From contig NZ_LT629771.1 in assembly GCF_900105175.1 (NCBI RefSeq), forward strand, positions 3,162,001-3,226,000: a DNA stretch of 64,000 bases. The letters run 5' to 3'. How positions within the stretch are numbered: the stretch's first letter is position 1; each line of letters starts with the position of its first letter. The position numbers and the translations under genes were made by a program. The DNA comes from Jiangella sp. DSM 45060. Lineage in GTDB: Bacteria; Actinomycetota; Actinomycetes; Jiangellales; Jiangellaceae. Positions 9,101 to 16,675 of the stretch are shown piece by piece. Under the pieces are notes generated by a model, which was not told the DNA's origin, did not search any database, and saw only the letters and a list, made by a program, of their open reading frames with translations.

Positions 9101-9389
9101 CCATCGTGGTCGTCGCCGAGCTGGTGTCGTCGATCAGGCGGACGGCCCGGTTGCCGGCGCCGGCGGCACCGAAGGGCGCCTCGCTGACCGCGACGTCACC
9201 GGTCGTCGCGCAGCCGCCGGGTGGCTCGCCGAGCGCTTCGGCGTCGAACGTCCGCACGTCGATCGCCGCGGCCGCAGCCACCTCTTCGGCCGCGGGCGCG
9301 GTCGCCGCGACAGCCAGGGAGACGGTCACCGCCGCCGTGAGGACGGCCGAGCGGCGCGGCCATGATCGCCTGTGGATCGGGCTGGACAT
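6192..9389 (-). CDS. Secreted sialidase-fold (Asp-box) protein with PKD-like and duplicated accessory domains
   Basis: 1065 aa. ATG 9387-9389 has a GGAGG site 5 nt upstream; a more upstream ATG lacks this. A signal peptide precedes about residue 40. Four Asp-box repeats (SDDNGETW, SEDGGQSW, STDGGLTW, SFDNGYTW) mark a sialidase-type beta-propeller. Accessory parts are an N-terminal jelly-roll-like module (about residues 40-240), a PKD-like domain (about 250-340), a second permuted copy of the first module inside the propeller (about 500-710), a C-terminal PKD-like domain with DWGDGTG, and a final 70-aa helical tail similar to FIMAH-type domains. It is likely an extracellular glycan-binding or glycan-hydrolysing enzyme. 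I cannot confirm catalytic Arg/Tyr residues, so sialic acid as substrate is unproven. Confidence 0.82.
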   Translation of the reverse strand: MSSPIHRRSWPRRSAVLTAAVTVSLAVAATAPAAEEVAAAAAIDVRTFDAEALGEPPGGCATTGDVAVSEAPFGAAGAGNRAVRLIDDTSSATTTMVCDHPESDERYLSFGFNPQRHGGPLLFGIRGDTAVGGTGNAWWFGVSPIAGTDDATVMVYDGAAWNQLGRVDGLSTPGEFTEVTVAATADAAEITAAGETFITDLRRDDTVNLGDVVFSSAGQSAVGMEFYVDDLAVGTELAEDPVGLQFVDIASWVNPVSEGETSPEFRLVSFRPIGGASGETFEATVDWGAGPRPATVEASEEAGRFDVVGSHPYSETGPHSVVVDVSGSAGTSGRSTLSVAVERRSVVAVEPEGMAPRFPSVIRLDDGRLLAAYYSGIGHVDPQGLIRVTESDDNGETWSEPRTAVAGRFDNRDPKLTQLSDGTILLEYFVTSWEDPAGSRQLGTHVVRSEDGGQSWSDPIWIDTRMSCAQPPPAEGCASADGWSASHGPIVELANGDLLAPLYGVTPGSAGQHVDVRVYDGGGWRTLGRVEDFGAPGRFRPVSVDATATSLEITVGDETFSTDVRRDDTVNLTNVTFASAGTAPTGMEFYVDDLAVGAEAPPAAELDVRTFDDEPLGEPPAECTIRGDVEVAGAPFGDAGTDNRAVRLLDDSSTQITSLTCAHPASDEKHLSFAFSPERFANGFTFGIQGDTATGGTGNAYWILLSSASSAPPQRATVVRSTDGGLTWDGDNDVTIAVDDGIHFQEPNLTVLPSGEIVAGLRATSNPQVLYVSRSFDNGYTWTPAEPTDIPASSHDQLLLDDGSVLVTYGIAGVANRPTGGVLVPDAGGDWSGHHQIPIYDSGHGDQANPSSVEIEPGVFMTLAYDVPAGTLYGIFTELEDYRDPELNLEVTPATGVTAAVGEEFGDVLAGVTGGWGNPGASLTASIDWGDGTGASSGVVTEVAAGHEVTGSHLFDVGGTFAVTLTVADRTQTRTATVAVEVSCPETDGRETVVIGGVDSGVPNRATGGGCSIDDRIADERVWDDHGAFVRHVGSVADQLLAEGVIDDREYGALIRAAARGAVGR
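7262..7890 (-). repeat. Second copy of the accessory module, circularly permuted (B-A order)
   Basis: Read in coding direction this block begins at YGVTPGSAGQ and runs through VYDGGGW, RDDTVNL and YVDDLAVG (half B). It continues through VRTFDDEPLGEPP to GTGNAYW (half A). The same two halves occur in A-B order at 8680-9262. The block splits the propeller between the strand ending GDLLAPL and the Asp-box STDGGLTW. Boundaries are approximate. Confidence 0.7.
8680..9262 (-). repeat. First copy of the accessory module (A-B order)
   Basis: In coding direction this copy runs from VRTFDAEALGEPP through GTGNAWWFGVSP (half A) directly into VYDGAAW, RDDTVNL and YVDDLAVG (half B). It follows the signal peptide and matches the permuted copy at 7262-7890 closely over both halves. 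The likely fold is a jelly-roll (laminin-G/concanavalin-like) sandwich. Boundaries are approximate. Confidence 0.7.
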
Positions 9390-9536
9390 GAGCACCTCCA
9401 TGCAGGGGACGGTGCTCAGAGCAGACATAAAAGATCATTCCATGTCAATGCCCGCATACCGCCGGCGAGACCGCGGCCGCTGCTGCGATCCGCGGTGCTG
9501 GGTACGTCCGCCGTGAGGACGACGATCGGAGGACTC

Positions 9537-9911
9537 ATGACGAGCAGGTTCGCCCAGTGGACGCTCGACGTCCGGGACGTGGACTCGATGGCGCGGTTCT
9601 GGTCCCAGGCGCTGGGCTACCGGATCGAGCCCGACGACGACGGCGAGGGCGCGCATCTGCGCCCGCCCGGCGATGCTCCGGCCGGCGCGCTCTCGGTCTG
9701 GCTGCAACCCAGCGCCGGCCCGAAGAGCGAGAAGAACCGCAACCACCCGGACCTCGTCGCCACGGCGGAGACGGCGGACGCGGAGGTGCGGCGGCTCCTC
9801 CAGCTCGGCGCTTCCCACGCCGACGTCGGGCAGACCGGCCGCGAGGGGTTCACCGTCCTCGCCGACCCGGAAGGCAACGAGTTCTGCGTCCTGCACCGTC
9901 CGCCGTCCTGA
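9537..9911 (+). CDS. VOC family (glyoxalase-like) protein
   Basis: 124 aa, ATG 9537 with GGAGG at 9528-9532. One glyoxalase/bleomycin-resistance-type fold is visible: LDVRDVDSMARFWSQALGY at the start and DPEGNEFCVLH at the end, the latter carrying a typical metal-ligand Glu. It belongs to the short actinobacterial glyoxalase-like group whose reactions are mostly unknown. It stands alone between the divergent sialidase-like gene and the alcohol dehydrogenase gene 81 nt downstream. Confidence 0.85.
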   Translation: MTSRFAQWTLDVRDVDSMARFWSQALGYRIEPDDDGEGAHLRPPGDAPAGALSVWLQPSAGPKSEKNRNHPDLVATAETADAEVRRLLQLGASHADVGQTGREGFTVLADPEGNEFCVLHRPPS

Positions 9912-9992
9912 TCGGCGGGCGCCCCGGCATGGGCGTCAGCCACCCGGGTACCGGACCGGCATCGGCATCAGTCATCCACGAGAGGCAGCACG

Positions 9993-11174
9993 ATGAGAGC
10001 GGCGACCTGGCAGGGCACCCGAGACGTCCGGGTCGAGGAGGTCCCCGACCCACGCATCGACGCACCCACCGATGCGATCGTGCGGGTCACGACGACCGCG
10101 ATCTGCGGCTCCGACCTGCATCTGTACGAGCCGATGGCGCCGTTCATGGAGGCCGGCGACGTCCTGGGCCACGAGCCGATGGGCATCGTCGAGGAGACCG
10201 GGAGCGAGGTGACGAACCTCGCGCCGGGCGACCGCGTCGTCGTGCCGTTCCAGATCTGCTGCGGCCACTGCTACATGTGCCGGCAGGGCCTGCACACCCA
10301 GTGCGAGACCACCCAGGTGCGCGAGCACGGCATGGGCGCCGCGCTGTACGGCTACACGAAGTTGTACGGCCAGGTGCCGGGCGGGCAGGCGGAGTACCTG
10401 CGGGTGCGCCAGGCGCAGTACGCGCCGATCGCGCTCCCGCCGGACGGCCCCGACGAACGGTTCCTCTACCTGTCCGACGTGCTCCCCACCGCCTGGCAGG
10501 CCGTGGAGTACGCCGCGGTCCCGCGCGACGGCACGCTGCTCGTCCTCGGGCTCGGGCCGATCGGCGACATGTCCAGCCGGATCGCCCTGCACCGGGGCCA
10601 CCGGGTCATCGCCTCCGACCCGGTCCCGGAACGGCGGGCCAGGGTGGCCGAGCGCGGCGCGATCGTCCTCGATCCCGCCGCCGAGGACGACCTCGCCGGC
10701 ACCGTCCGCGACCTCACGGACGGCCGGGGCGCGGACTCCGTGATCGACGCCGTCGGCATGGAGGCGCACGGTTCGCCCGTCGCCCAGTTCGCGCAGAAGC
10801 TCGCCGGGCTGCTGCCCGATGCCCTCGCCGAGCCGATGATGCAGAAGGCCGGCGTTGACCGGCTGGCCGCACTGTACACCGCGATCGACGCGGTCCGCCG
10901 CGGCGGGACGATCTCGCTGATCGGCGTCTACGGCGGCATGACCGACCCGCTGCCGATGCTGACGCTGTTCGACAAGCAGGTCCAGCTGCGGATGGGCCAG
11001 GCCAACGTGCGGCGCTGGAGCGACGACATCATGCCCCTGCTCACCGGCGACGCCGACCCCCTGGGCGTCGACCACTTCCACACCCACCGGCTCCCCCTCG
11101 ATGACGCGCCGGCGGCATACGACATGTTCCAGAAGAAGGCCGACGGCAGCGTCAAGATCCTCCTCACCCCCTGA
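9993..11174 (+). CDS. Zinc-dependent alcohol dehydrogenase, formaldehyde-dehydrogenase-like
   Basis: 393 aa, ATG 9993 with GAGAGG upstream. It is a medium-chain dehydrogenase: catalytic zinc ligands Cys38 (ICGSD) and His60-Glu61 (GHEP), and a structural zinc site formed by Cys90, Cys93, Cys96 and Cys104 (CGHCYMCRQGLHTQC). The NAD(P)-binding loop is GLGPIG. The longer C-terminal half and overall length match the group annotated as glutathione-independent formaldehyde dehydrogenase or threonine-dehydrogenase-like. The substrate cannot be assigned. Its neighbours do not form a pathway with it. Confidence 0.85.
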   Translation: MRAATWQGTRDVRVEEVPDPRIDAPTDAIVRVTTTAICGSDLHLYEPMAPFMEAGDVLGHEPMGIVEETGSEVTNLAPGDRVVVPFQICCGHCYMCRQGLHTQCETTQVREHGMGAALYGYTKLYGQVPGGQAEYLRVRQAQYAPIALPPDGPDERFLYLSDVLPTAWQAVEYAAVPRDGTLLVLGLGPIGDMSSRIALHRGHRVIASDPVPERRARVAERGAIVLDPAAEDDLAGTVRDLTDGRGADSVIDAVGMEAHGSPVAQFAQKLAGLLPDALAEPMMQKAGVDRLAALYTAIDAVRRGGTISLIGVYGGMTDPLPMLTLFDKQVQLRMGQANVRRWSDDIMPLLTGDADPLGVDHFHTHRLPLDDAPAAYDMFQKKADGSVKILLTP

Positions 11175-11269
11175 CGCGCTACCAGGGATCGGATATCGGC
11201 CCACGAAGCGCGACCGCCGATGTCAGCCGCTGGACGTTAGGCGTGCGACGGCGCGGGTAGCGAAGGGTC

Positions 11270-11902
11270 ATGAGTCGTGATCACGACCGCGTCGCCGCCC
11301 TGCTGAAGCGGCACGGCACGACGTACGCGGAGCAGGCCGGCATCACGCTGGCCGACAAGCCGTCGCCGCTCTACCGCCTGCTGGTCCTCTCGCTGTTGCT
11401 GTCGGCCCGCATCAGTTCCGACATCGCCGTTGCCGCCGCACGTGAGCTCTCGAGGGCCGGCTTCCGGACGGCCGAGCGCATGGCCGAGGCGACCTGGCAG
11501 CAGCGCGTGGACGCACTGGGCCGCGGGCACTACCGGCGTTACGACGAACGCACCTCGACCATGATCGGCGACGGCGCACAGCTGCTGCTCGACGACTACG
11601 CCGGCGACCTCCGCCGCCTGCATCGTGACGCCGGCAGCACCTCCCGGTTGGAGAAGCTGCTCCGGAGACACCCCGGAATCGGACCGACCGGTGCCGCCAT
11701 CTTCTGCCGGGAGGTCCAGGGCACCTGGACCGACGTGGCGCCATACGCCGACAAGCGGGTCGTCGACGGGGCCCGGAAGCTCGGCCTGCCGACGTCCGTC
11801 CGACGGCTGACCGCCCTCGTGGACCCGTCCGATCTGCCCCGGCTCACGGCGGCGTGCGTACGCGCGTCACTGGATAAGGACATCGTCGACGACCTGACCT
11901 GA
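11270..11902 (+). CDS. Endonuclease III-like HhH-GPD DNA glycosylase
   Basis: 210 aa, ATG 11270 after a GAAGGG site. The protein has the HhH-GPD layout: helical N-terminus, a helix-hairpin-helix (LRRHPGIGPTGAAIFCREVQ, about residues 128-147), then the candidate catalytic Asp in the WTDVAPYADKRV segment. The lysine that gives EndoIII its lyase activity in the hairpin is replaced by Thr (GPTGA), and the C-terminal four-cysteine iron-sulfur loop is absent. It is therefore probably a monofunctional or non-canonical glycosylase. It converges with the flavoprotein gene, only 8 nt apart. Confidence 0.75.
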   Translation: MSRDHDRVAALLKRHGTTYAEQAGITLADKPSPLYRLLVLSLLLSARISSDIAVAAARELSRAGFRTAERMAEATWQQRVDALGRGHYRRYDERTSTMIGDGAQLLLDDYAGDLRRLHRDAGSTSRLEKLLRRHPGIGPTGAAIFCREVQGTWTDVAPYADKRVVDGARKLGLPTSVRRLTALVDPSDLPRLTAACVRASLDKDIVDDLT

Positions 11903-11910
11903 CGGACGGG

Positions 11911-12933
11911 TCACGCGGGGCGGGCCAGTGCGTTGACGGCGGCGCCGAAGAGGCGGGGCAGTGCGGTCGCGGCCGGCACGATCGCGCGTCGCCCGGCCGT
12001 GGTCGAGGTGGCGCCGACCAGGGCGCGCGTCAGGAGCTCGTAGCGCCAGGTCAGCCGCCGCCAGCTGGTCTCGTACCCGGCCGGCGCGCCGGCGACGATC
12101 GCGGCGACGGCGGCGCGGGCCTGCGCCATCCCCAGCGCGACGCCCTCGCCGGTGAGGGCGTCGACGTAGCCGGCGGCGTCGCCGACCAGCAGGACGCGTC
12201 CGGCGACCCGCCGCCGCGACCGCTGCCGCAGCGGACCGGCGCCGAGCACCGTCGTCACGGGCCGGCCGGCGACCCGCTCGAGCAGGGCCGGAAACGCGCC
12301 GAGGTGCTGGTCGAACGGTCCCCGCTCCCGGGTGAGCACCGCGATCCCGACCAGCCCGGGCCCGACCGGCGTCACGTAGGCCTCCGCCGCCGGCGACCAG
12401 TGCACCTCCACGTAGTCGGTCCAGGGCTCCAGCCGCACGTGCAGCCGCAGCCCGAACCGGCGGGCCGTGGCGACCGGGGCGTCCAGGCCGAGTCGTCGCC
12501 GGATCGGCGAGTGCAGCCCGTCGGCGGCCACGAGGTACCGCGCGCGGACCCCGTCGACGTCGACGCCGCCGGCGTCCTGGCCGACGACGTGGACGGCTGA
12601 CGACAGGACGGGCACGCCCGCGGCACGGACCGCGTGGCGCAGCGCGTCGTGCAGGACCGTCCGCCGGACGCCGCGGCCGGGGCCGGCGCGGAAGTCGGCG
12701 ACCACCGAGCGGCGGCCCGACACGTAGCGGATGCCGCGCAGCACCTGCCCCTCCGGCTCGACGCCGAGGTCGCCGAGCGCGACGACGGCGCCGGGCATGA
12801 GCCCCTCGCCGCACGCCTTGTCGATCGGCCCGGTCCGCGGCTCGAACACGACGGCGTCCAGGCCCGCGCGGGCCGCGTGCAGCGCCGTCGTCAGCCCGGC
12901 CGGACCGCCGCCGGCGACGGCGAGGTCGATCAC
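11911..12933 (-). CDS. FAD-dependent monooxygenase/oxidoreductase of a type III PKS cluster
   Basis: 340 aa. GTG 12931-12933 overlaps the stop of the methyltransferase gene (GTGA). It has a dinucleotide-binding loop GGGPAG near residue 8, the DKACGEGLMP segment typical of geranylgeranyl-reductase-type flavoproteins, and a second FAD motif GDAAGYVDALTGEG near residue 255. In the Streptomyces srsABC pathway a flavoprotein hydroxylates the resorcinol made by the type III PKS. Gene order here (PKS, methyltransferase, flavoprotein) is the same, so ring hydroxylation or oxidation to a quinone is a reasonable inference. Confidence 0.8.
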   Translation of the reverse strand: MIDLAVAGGGPAGLTTALHAARAGLDAVVFEPRTGPIDKACGEGLMPGAVVALGDLGVEPEGQVLRGIRYVSGRRSVVADFRAGPGRGVRRTVLHDALRHAVRAAGVPVLSSAVHVVGQDAGGVDVDGVRARYLVAADGLHSPIRRRLGLDAPVATARRFGLRLHVRLEPWTDYVEVHWSPAAEAYVTPVGPGLVGIAVLTRERGPFDQHLGAFPALLERVAGRPVTTVLGAGPLRQRSRRRVAGRVLLVGDAAGYVDALTGEGVALGMAQARAAVAAIVAGAPAGYETSWRRLTWRYELLTRALVGATSTTAGRRAIVPAATALPRLFGAAVNALARPA

Positions 12934-13463
12934 GGCGCGGCCCCCTCGCGGCCCAGGGCCGTGAGCGCCGCGTTCTCCACCGACAGCCGGACGGCGAGCA
13001 GCGCGGCGTTGAGCGCGGTGAACACGACCGCCGTGATCCAGGCCGAATGCACCAGCGGCAGCGCGAACCCCTCGACCACGACCGCGACGTAGTTCGGATG
13101 ACGCAGCACCCGGTACGGCCCGCCATCCACGCGGTCGAGGCCGGGAACGACGATGACCCGGGTGTTCCACTGCCGCCCGAGCGTCGCGATGCACCACCAG
13201 CGCAACGCCTGCGCCGCCACGACGAGAGCGAGCATCGTCCAGCCGAGGGCCGGCACGAAGTCGGGCCGGCGGATCCACACCTCCGCGACGGCGCCGGCCA
13301 GCAGCGCCGTGTGCAGGACCACCATGACCGGGAAGTGCCGCTGCCCGTACTCCACGCCGCCCCGGGCGAAGCTCCAGGCCGCGTTGCGCCTCGACACCAC
13401 CAGCTCGGCCAGACGTTCCAGGCCGACCAGACCGACCAGCACGGTGAACAGGATCTCGGACAT
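12930..13463 (-). CDS. Isoprenylcysteine carboxyl methyltransferase-family membrane protein
   Basis: 177 aa, ATG 13461-13463, 2 nt after the PKS stop. About five hydrophobic segments are seen. The family's SAM-binding end is recognisable in GPYRVLRHPNYVAVVVEG (about residues 117-134), including the RHPNY motif. In bacteria this family often methylates small phenolic lipids rather than proteins; the equivalent Streptomyces SrsB O-methylates alkylresorcinols. Coupling on both sides to the PKS and flavoprotein genes supports that role. Confidence 0.82.
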   Translation of the reverse strand: MSEILFTVLVGLVGLERLAELVVSRRNAAWSFARGGVEYGQRHFPVMVVLHTALLAGAVAEVWIRRPDFVPALGWTMLALVVAAQALRWWCIATLGRQWNTRVIVVPGLDRVDGGPYRVLRHPNYVAVVVEGFALPLVHSAWITAVVFTALNAALLAVRLSVENAALTALGREGAAP

Positions 13464-13465
13464 GA

Positions 13466-14545
13466 TCACGCCCTCAGCAGGACGAGTTCGAGGCAGAAAC
13501 CCGGGCCCATGGCCAGCATGATCCCGTACGACCCCGGCCGCGGCGGGCGCAGCTCGAGCGTGTCGGACAGAACGTGCAGCACCGACGCCGACGACAGGTT
13601 GCCGATGCGGTCCAGCGAGTCCCACGTCACCGCCAGCGCGTCGCGATCGACGCCGAGCGCCTCCTGCATCGCCTCCAGCACCTTCGGCCCGCCCGGATGG
13701 CACACCCACCACTCGACGTCCTCGCGGCCCAGCCCCTGCCCGGACAGGAACCGGCCGACGTCCTCGCCGACGCGGTGGCGCACCAGGTCGGGGACGTCCG
13801 CGCTCAGCACGATGCGCAGGCCGGACGATCCGACGTCCCAGCCCATGACCCGTTCGGTGTCCTCGTAGAGCCGGCTGCGGCTGGCCAGCACGGCGGGACG
13901 GACGCGGCCCGGCGGCGCGATGGTCGCGGCCGCCCGCTCCTCGCCGGCCGCGACGACCGCGGCGGCGCCGTCGCCGAACAGGCCGCTGGCCACGAGGTTC
14001 GGGATCGACGTGTCACCGCGCTGGACCGTCAGCGAGCACAGCTCCACCGACAGCAGGACGGCGACCTCGCCGGGGTGGCCGAGCAGGTAGTCGTGCATCC
14101 GCGCCACACCCGCGGCGCCGGCCACGCAGCCCAGGCCGACGATCGGCACCCGTTTCACATCGGGGCGCAGGCCGATGCGCCCGGCGATCCGGGCGTCCAG
14201 CGACGGCACCGCGATGCCGGTGATCGTCGTCGAGACGATCAGGTCGACGTCGGACGGCGTCAGCCCGGCGGCGTCCAGCGCGTCGGTGATCGCCCGTGAG
14301 CCCAGGTCGACGGCGGCCGTCACGAACGCGTCGTTGGCGGCGCCGAAGTCGCCGAGGCTCGCATAGCGCTCCTTCGGCAGCGCGAGATGGCGGGTGCTCA
14401 CGCCGGCGTTGGCGTGAAATCGCTCCAGCAGAGCCAGGTCGTGGCGGCGGGCCGGCGCCAGCATGGCCGCGACCTGCGCCGTCAGGTCGGCCTGCGCGTA
14501 CTTGTGGTCGGGTAGGACCCCGCGAACCGACAGGATGCGCGTCAT
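13466..14545 (-). CDS. Type III polyketide synthase (chalcone/alkylresorcinol synthase-like)
   Basis: 359 aa from ATG 14543-14545. The catalytic triad of the chalcone-synthase superfamily is intact: Cys140 (GLGCVAG), His283 (CHPGGPK) and Asn316 (GNLSSAS). The C-terminal GPG loop is AMGPGFCLE. It would condense an acyl-CoA starter with malonyl-CoA units to a pyrone, resorcinol or naphthol. Neighbouring methyltransferase and flavoprotein genes point to a phenolic lipid of the SrsA type. There is no ribosome site (CTTGACA directly precedes ATG), so the message may be leaderless. Confidence 0.92.
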   Translation of the reverse strand: MTRILSVRGVLPDHKYAQADLTAQVAAMLAPARRHDLALLERFHANAGVSTRHLALPKERYASLGDFGAANDAFVTAAVDLGSRAITDALDAAGLTPSDVDLIVSTTITGIAVPSLDARIAGRIGLRPDVKRVPIVGLGCVAGAAGVARMHDYLLGHPGEVAVLLSVELCSLTVQRGDTSIPNLVASGLFGDGAAAVVAAGEERAAATIAPPGRVRPAVLASRSRLYEDTERVMGWDVGSSGLRIVLSADVPDLVRHRVGEDVGRFLSGQGLGREDVEWWVCHPGGPKVLEAMQEALGVDRDALAVTWDSLDRIGNLSSASVLHVLSDTLELRPPRPGSYGIMLAMGPGFCLELVLLRA

Positions 14546-14574
14546 TGTCAAGTAATACTCCAATCCGGCGTGCC

Positions 14575-14580
14575 TAAACT
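14575..14580 (+). promoter_or_regulatory. -10 box TAAACT of the UbiA gene, leaderless spacing
   Basis: TAAACT ends 6 nt before GTG 14587, so the predicted transcript start is the first base of the start codon. The whole divergent intergenic region is only 41 bp. On the other strand the PKS ATG is preceded, also at 6 nt, by a weaker TATTAC hexamer. No good -35 box is visible for either. Confidence 0.4.
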
Positions 14581-14586
14581 TCGGAC

Positions 14587-15393
14587 GTGGCGGTGGCGAC
14601 GGCGGCGGCGGGCCTGGTGCGTGCCTGCCATCCCGAGCCGACGGCCGCGGTCACGGCGTTGAGCGGGCTGCTGGCGCTGCGGCTGGGACACGATCCCGGC
14701 ACGCTGACGCTCGTGGTGGCGGCCGTGTTCACCGGGCAGCTCACGGTCGGGTGGTCCAACGACCTCGTCGACGCCGGCCGCGACCGCTCCGTCGGCCGCA
14801 CGGACAAGCCGCTGGCCACCGGCCGGGTCTCGGCGCGGACGGTCGCCGTCGCGCTGACGGTCGCGGCGGTCGCCTGCGTGGCGCTGTCGCTGGCCCTGGG
14901 CCCGGCCGCCGGGCTGGTCCACCTGGGCCTGGTGGGGTGCGGTGTGGGGTACAACGTGCTGCTGAAGCGGACGGCGCTGTCGTGGCTGCCGTACGCGGTC
15001 GCCTTCGGGCTGCTCCCCGCGGTGGTGAGCCTGGCCCTCGACCCGCCGCAGTGGCCGCCGTGGTGGATGATCGTCGCCGGTGCCCTGCTGGGGGTGGGCG
15101 CGCATCTGGTCAACGTGCTGCCCGACCTCGCCGACGACGCCGCGACCGGTGTGCGCGGGCTGCCGCACCGCATCGGCGCCGCGCGGACGCGGGTCGTCGC
15201 CGTCGTCGTGCTGGTCGCGGCGTCGCTGCTGGTGGTGCTGGGGCCGGGCCGGCCGCCGGCCTGGGCGTGGGCCGGCCTGGCTCTGGTCGTGGTCCTCGCC
15301 GCGACGGCGCTGCGCGGGCGCGGCTCGGCGCCGTTCCGCGCGGCGATGGCCATCGCGCTCGTCGACGTGGTGCTGCTGGTGCTGCGCAGCTGA
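14587..15393 (+). CDS. UbiA-family prenyltransferase
   Basis: 268 aa, GTG 14587. A multi-helix membrane protein with the first prenyl-diphosphate/Mg motif NDLVDAGRD (N58, D59, D62, D66) and a second acidic motif DLADD (residues 180-184). UbiA enzymes attach an isoprenyl chain to an aromatic ring. The gene is divergent from the type III PKS and followed by a geranylgeranyl-reductase-like gene. The likely acceptor is the PKS-derived phenol, but the prenyl length and ring cannot be read from sequence. Confidence 0.88.
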   Translation: MAVATAAAGLVRACHPEPTAAVTALSGLLALRLGHDPGTLTLVVAAVFTGQLTVGWSNDLVDAGRDRSVGRTDKPLATGRVSARTVAVALTVAAVACVALSLALGPAAGLVHLGLVGCGVGYNVLLKRTALSWLPYAVAFGLLPAVVSLALDPPQWPPWWMIVAGALLGVGAHLVNVLPDLADDAATGVRGLPHRIGAARTRVVAVVVLVAASLLVVLGPGRPPAWAWAGLALVVVLAATALRGRGSAPFRAAMAIALVDVVLLVLRS

Positions 15394-15422
15394 ACGTCGC
15401 GCGGCTGGGTAGTGCTCCGCTC

Positions 15423-16550
15423 ATGGAGGAGCCCTGGGATCTCGTCGTCGTGGGCGCCGGGCCGGCCGGAGCGGCGGCGGCGCTCGGCGGGTTGGCGGCC
15501 GCACCCGGTCTGCGGGTGCTGATACTGGACCGCGCGAGCTTCCCCCGCGACAAGGCCTGCGGCGACGGCATCTCGCCGGACGCGACGACCGTGCTGGCCG
15601 ACCTCGGCCTTGCCGGCCTGCTGGACGACTGGGCGCCGGTGCGGCGGCTGGAGCTCGCGCGCGGCTCGCACCGGGTGTCGCGGCCCATGCACCGGCCCGT
15701 CCGGGTGGTGCCGCGTCTCGTTCTGGACGACCGGCTGCTCGGCGCCGCCGTCGGCGCCGGAGCGCGCTTCGAGCGGCACCGCGTCCGCACCGTCGTGCCG
15801 CGCGGCGACGTCGTGGTGGTCGACGACGAACTGGCGGCGCGCGTGGTGGTCGGCGCGGACGGCGCGTACTCGGTCATCCGCCGTGCCGCCGGTGCCCCCG
15901 CGGTCCGGCGCCGAGCCATCGCCCTGCGCGGGTACGTCCCGACGACGCCGCGCTGGGCCGGCCGCCAGATCATCGCGTTCGACCCGGACGACACGCAGGC
16001 CTACGCCTGGTGCTTCGACCGCGGCGACGGCCTGGCCAACGTCGGCTACGGCGCGTTCGGCCGCGACGGCCTGACCCGCACCGCGCTGCTGCGGCGGCTG
16101 GGCGAGCTGCTGCCCGGCGCGGACGACGGCGCCGACTGGCGCGGCCATCACCTGCCGCTGTCGTCCTGGCGCTGGACCCAGCCCGGCGGCCGTCTCCTGC
16201 TGGCCGGTGACGCGGCCGGCCTGATCAACCCCATGACGGGCGAAGGCATCCACTACGCGGTGACGACGGGTGCGTCCGCCGGACGCGCGGCCGCGGCGGC
16301 CCTCCTCGCGGGGCGGCCGGACACCGCGGGCGCGCGGCACCGTGCGGCCGTGCGCCGCCTGCTCGGGCGGCATCTGCGGCACACCGCCGCGGCGGCGCGG
16401 CTGGCCAGGGCGCCGGCGGTGCTGACCGCCGGCCTGTCCGCGGCCGCACGCGACCAGCACGTGTTCGACGACCTGGTCGACCTCGGGCTCGGCGAGGGAC
16501 GGCTGACACCGCGGGTGATCTCCGGCCTCGCCCGCGCGCTCGTCCACTGA
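15423..16550 (+). CDS. Geranylgeranyl reductase-family FAD oxidoreductase
   Basis: 375 aa, ATG 15423 with GGAG partly overlapping the start. It has an FAD loop VVGAGPAGAAAA near residue 10, the DKACGDGISP motif typical of geranylgeranyl reductases, and GDAAGLINPMTGEGIHYA near residue 265. Members saturate prenyl chains of archaeal lipids, chlorophyll or menaquinone, or hydroxylate and oxidise aromatic rings. Being 29 nt downstream of UbiA, it most likely reduces or modifies the same prenylated product. It is distinct in sequence from the flavoprotein at 11911-12933. Confidence 0.85.
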   Translation: MEEPWDLVVVGAGPAGAAAALGGLAAAPGLRVLILDRASFPRDKACGDGISPDATTVLADLGLAGLLDDWAPVRRLELARGSHRVSRPMHRPVRVVPRLVLDDRLLGAAVGAGARFERHRVRTVVPRGDVVVVDDELAARVVVGADGAYSVIRRAAGAPAVRRRAIALRGYVPTTPRWAGRQIIAFDPDDTQAYAWCFDRGDGLANVGYGAFGRDGLTRTALLRRLGELLPGADDGADWRGHHLPLSSWRWTQPGGRLLLAGDAAGLINPMTGEGIHYAVTTGASAGRAAAAALLAGRPDTAGARHRAAVRRLLGRHLRHTAAAARLARAPAVLTAGLSAAARDQHVFDDLVDLGLGEGRLTPRVISGLARALVH

Positions 16551-16675
16551 TCCCCCGCCATGCGTCTCCGCGCCGTCGCCGGGTACGAGCGCGACTCGGC
16601 TTCACGCCAGGATCTTCAAGGTCTTCCTCGCCGCCCGATCGCGTCGCCCGCCGGGCGGCGCGTGGTCCGGATCGA

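Noticed and set aside
6168-9365. 1065-codon open frame on the plus strand opposite the sialidase-like gene
   Set aside because: Arg/Gly/Asp-rich product with no domain; a typical antisense frame in very GC-rich DNA. The minus-strand product has a signal peptide, Asp-boxes and a ribosome site.
16640-16675. GC-rich hairpin CGCCCG-CCGGGCG upstream of the small membrane protein stop
   Set aside because: Very short arms in pure GC sequence; such matches occur often by chance in this DNA.
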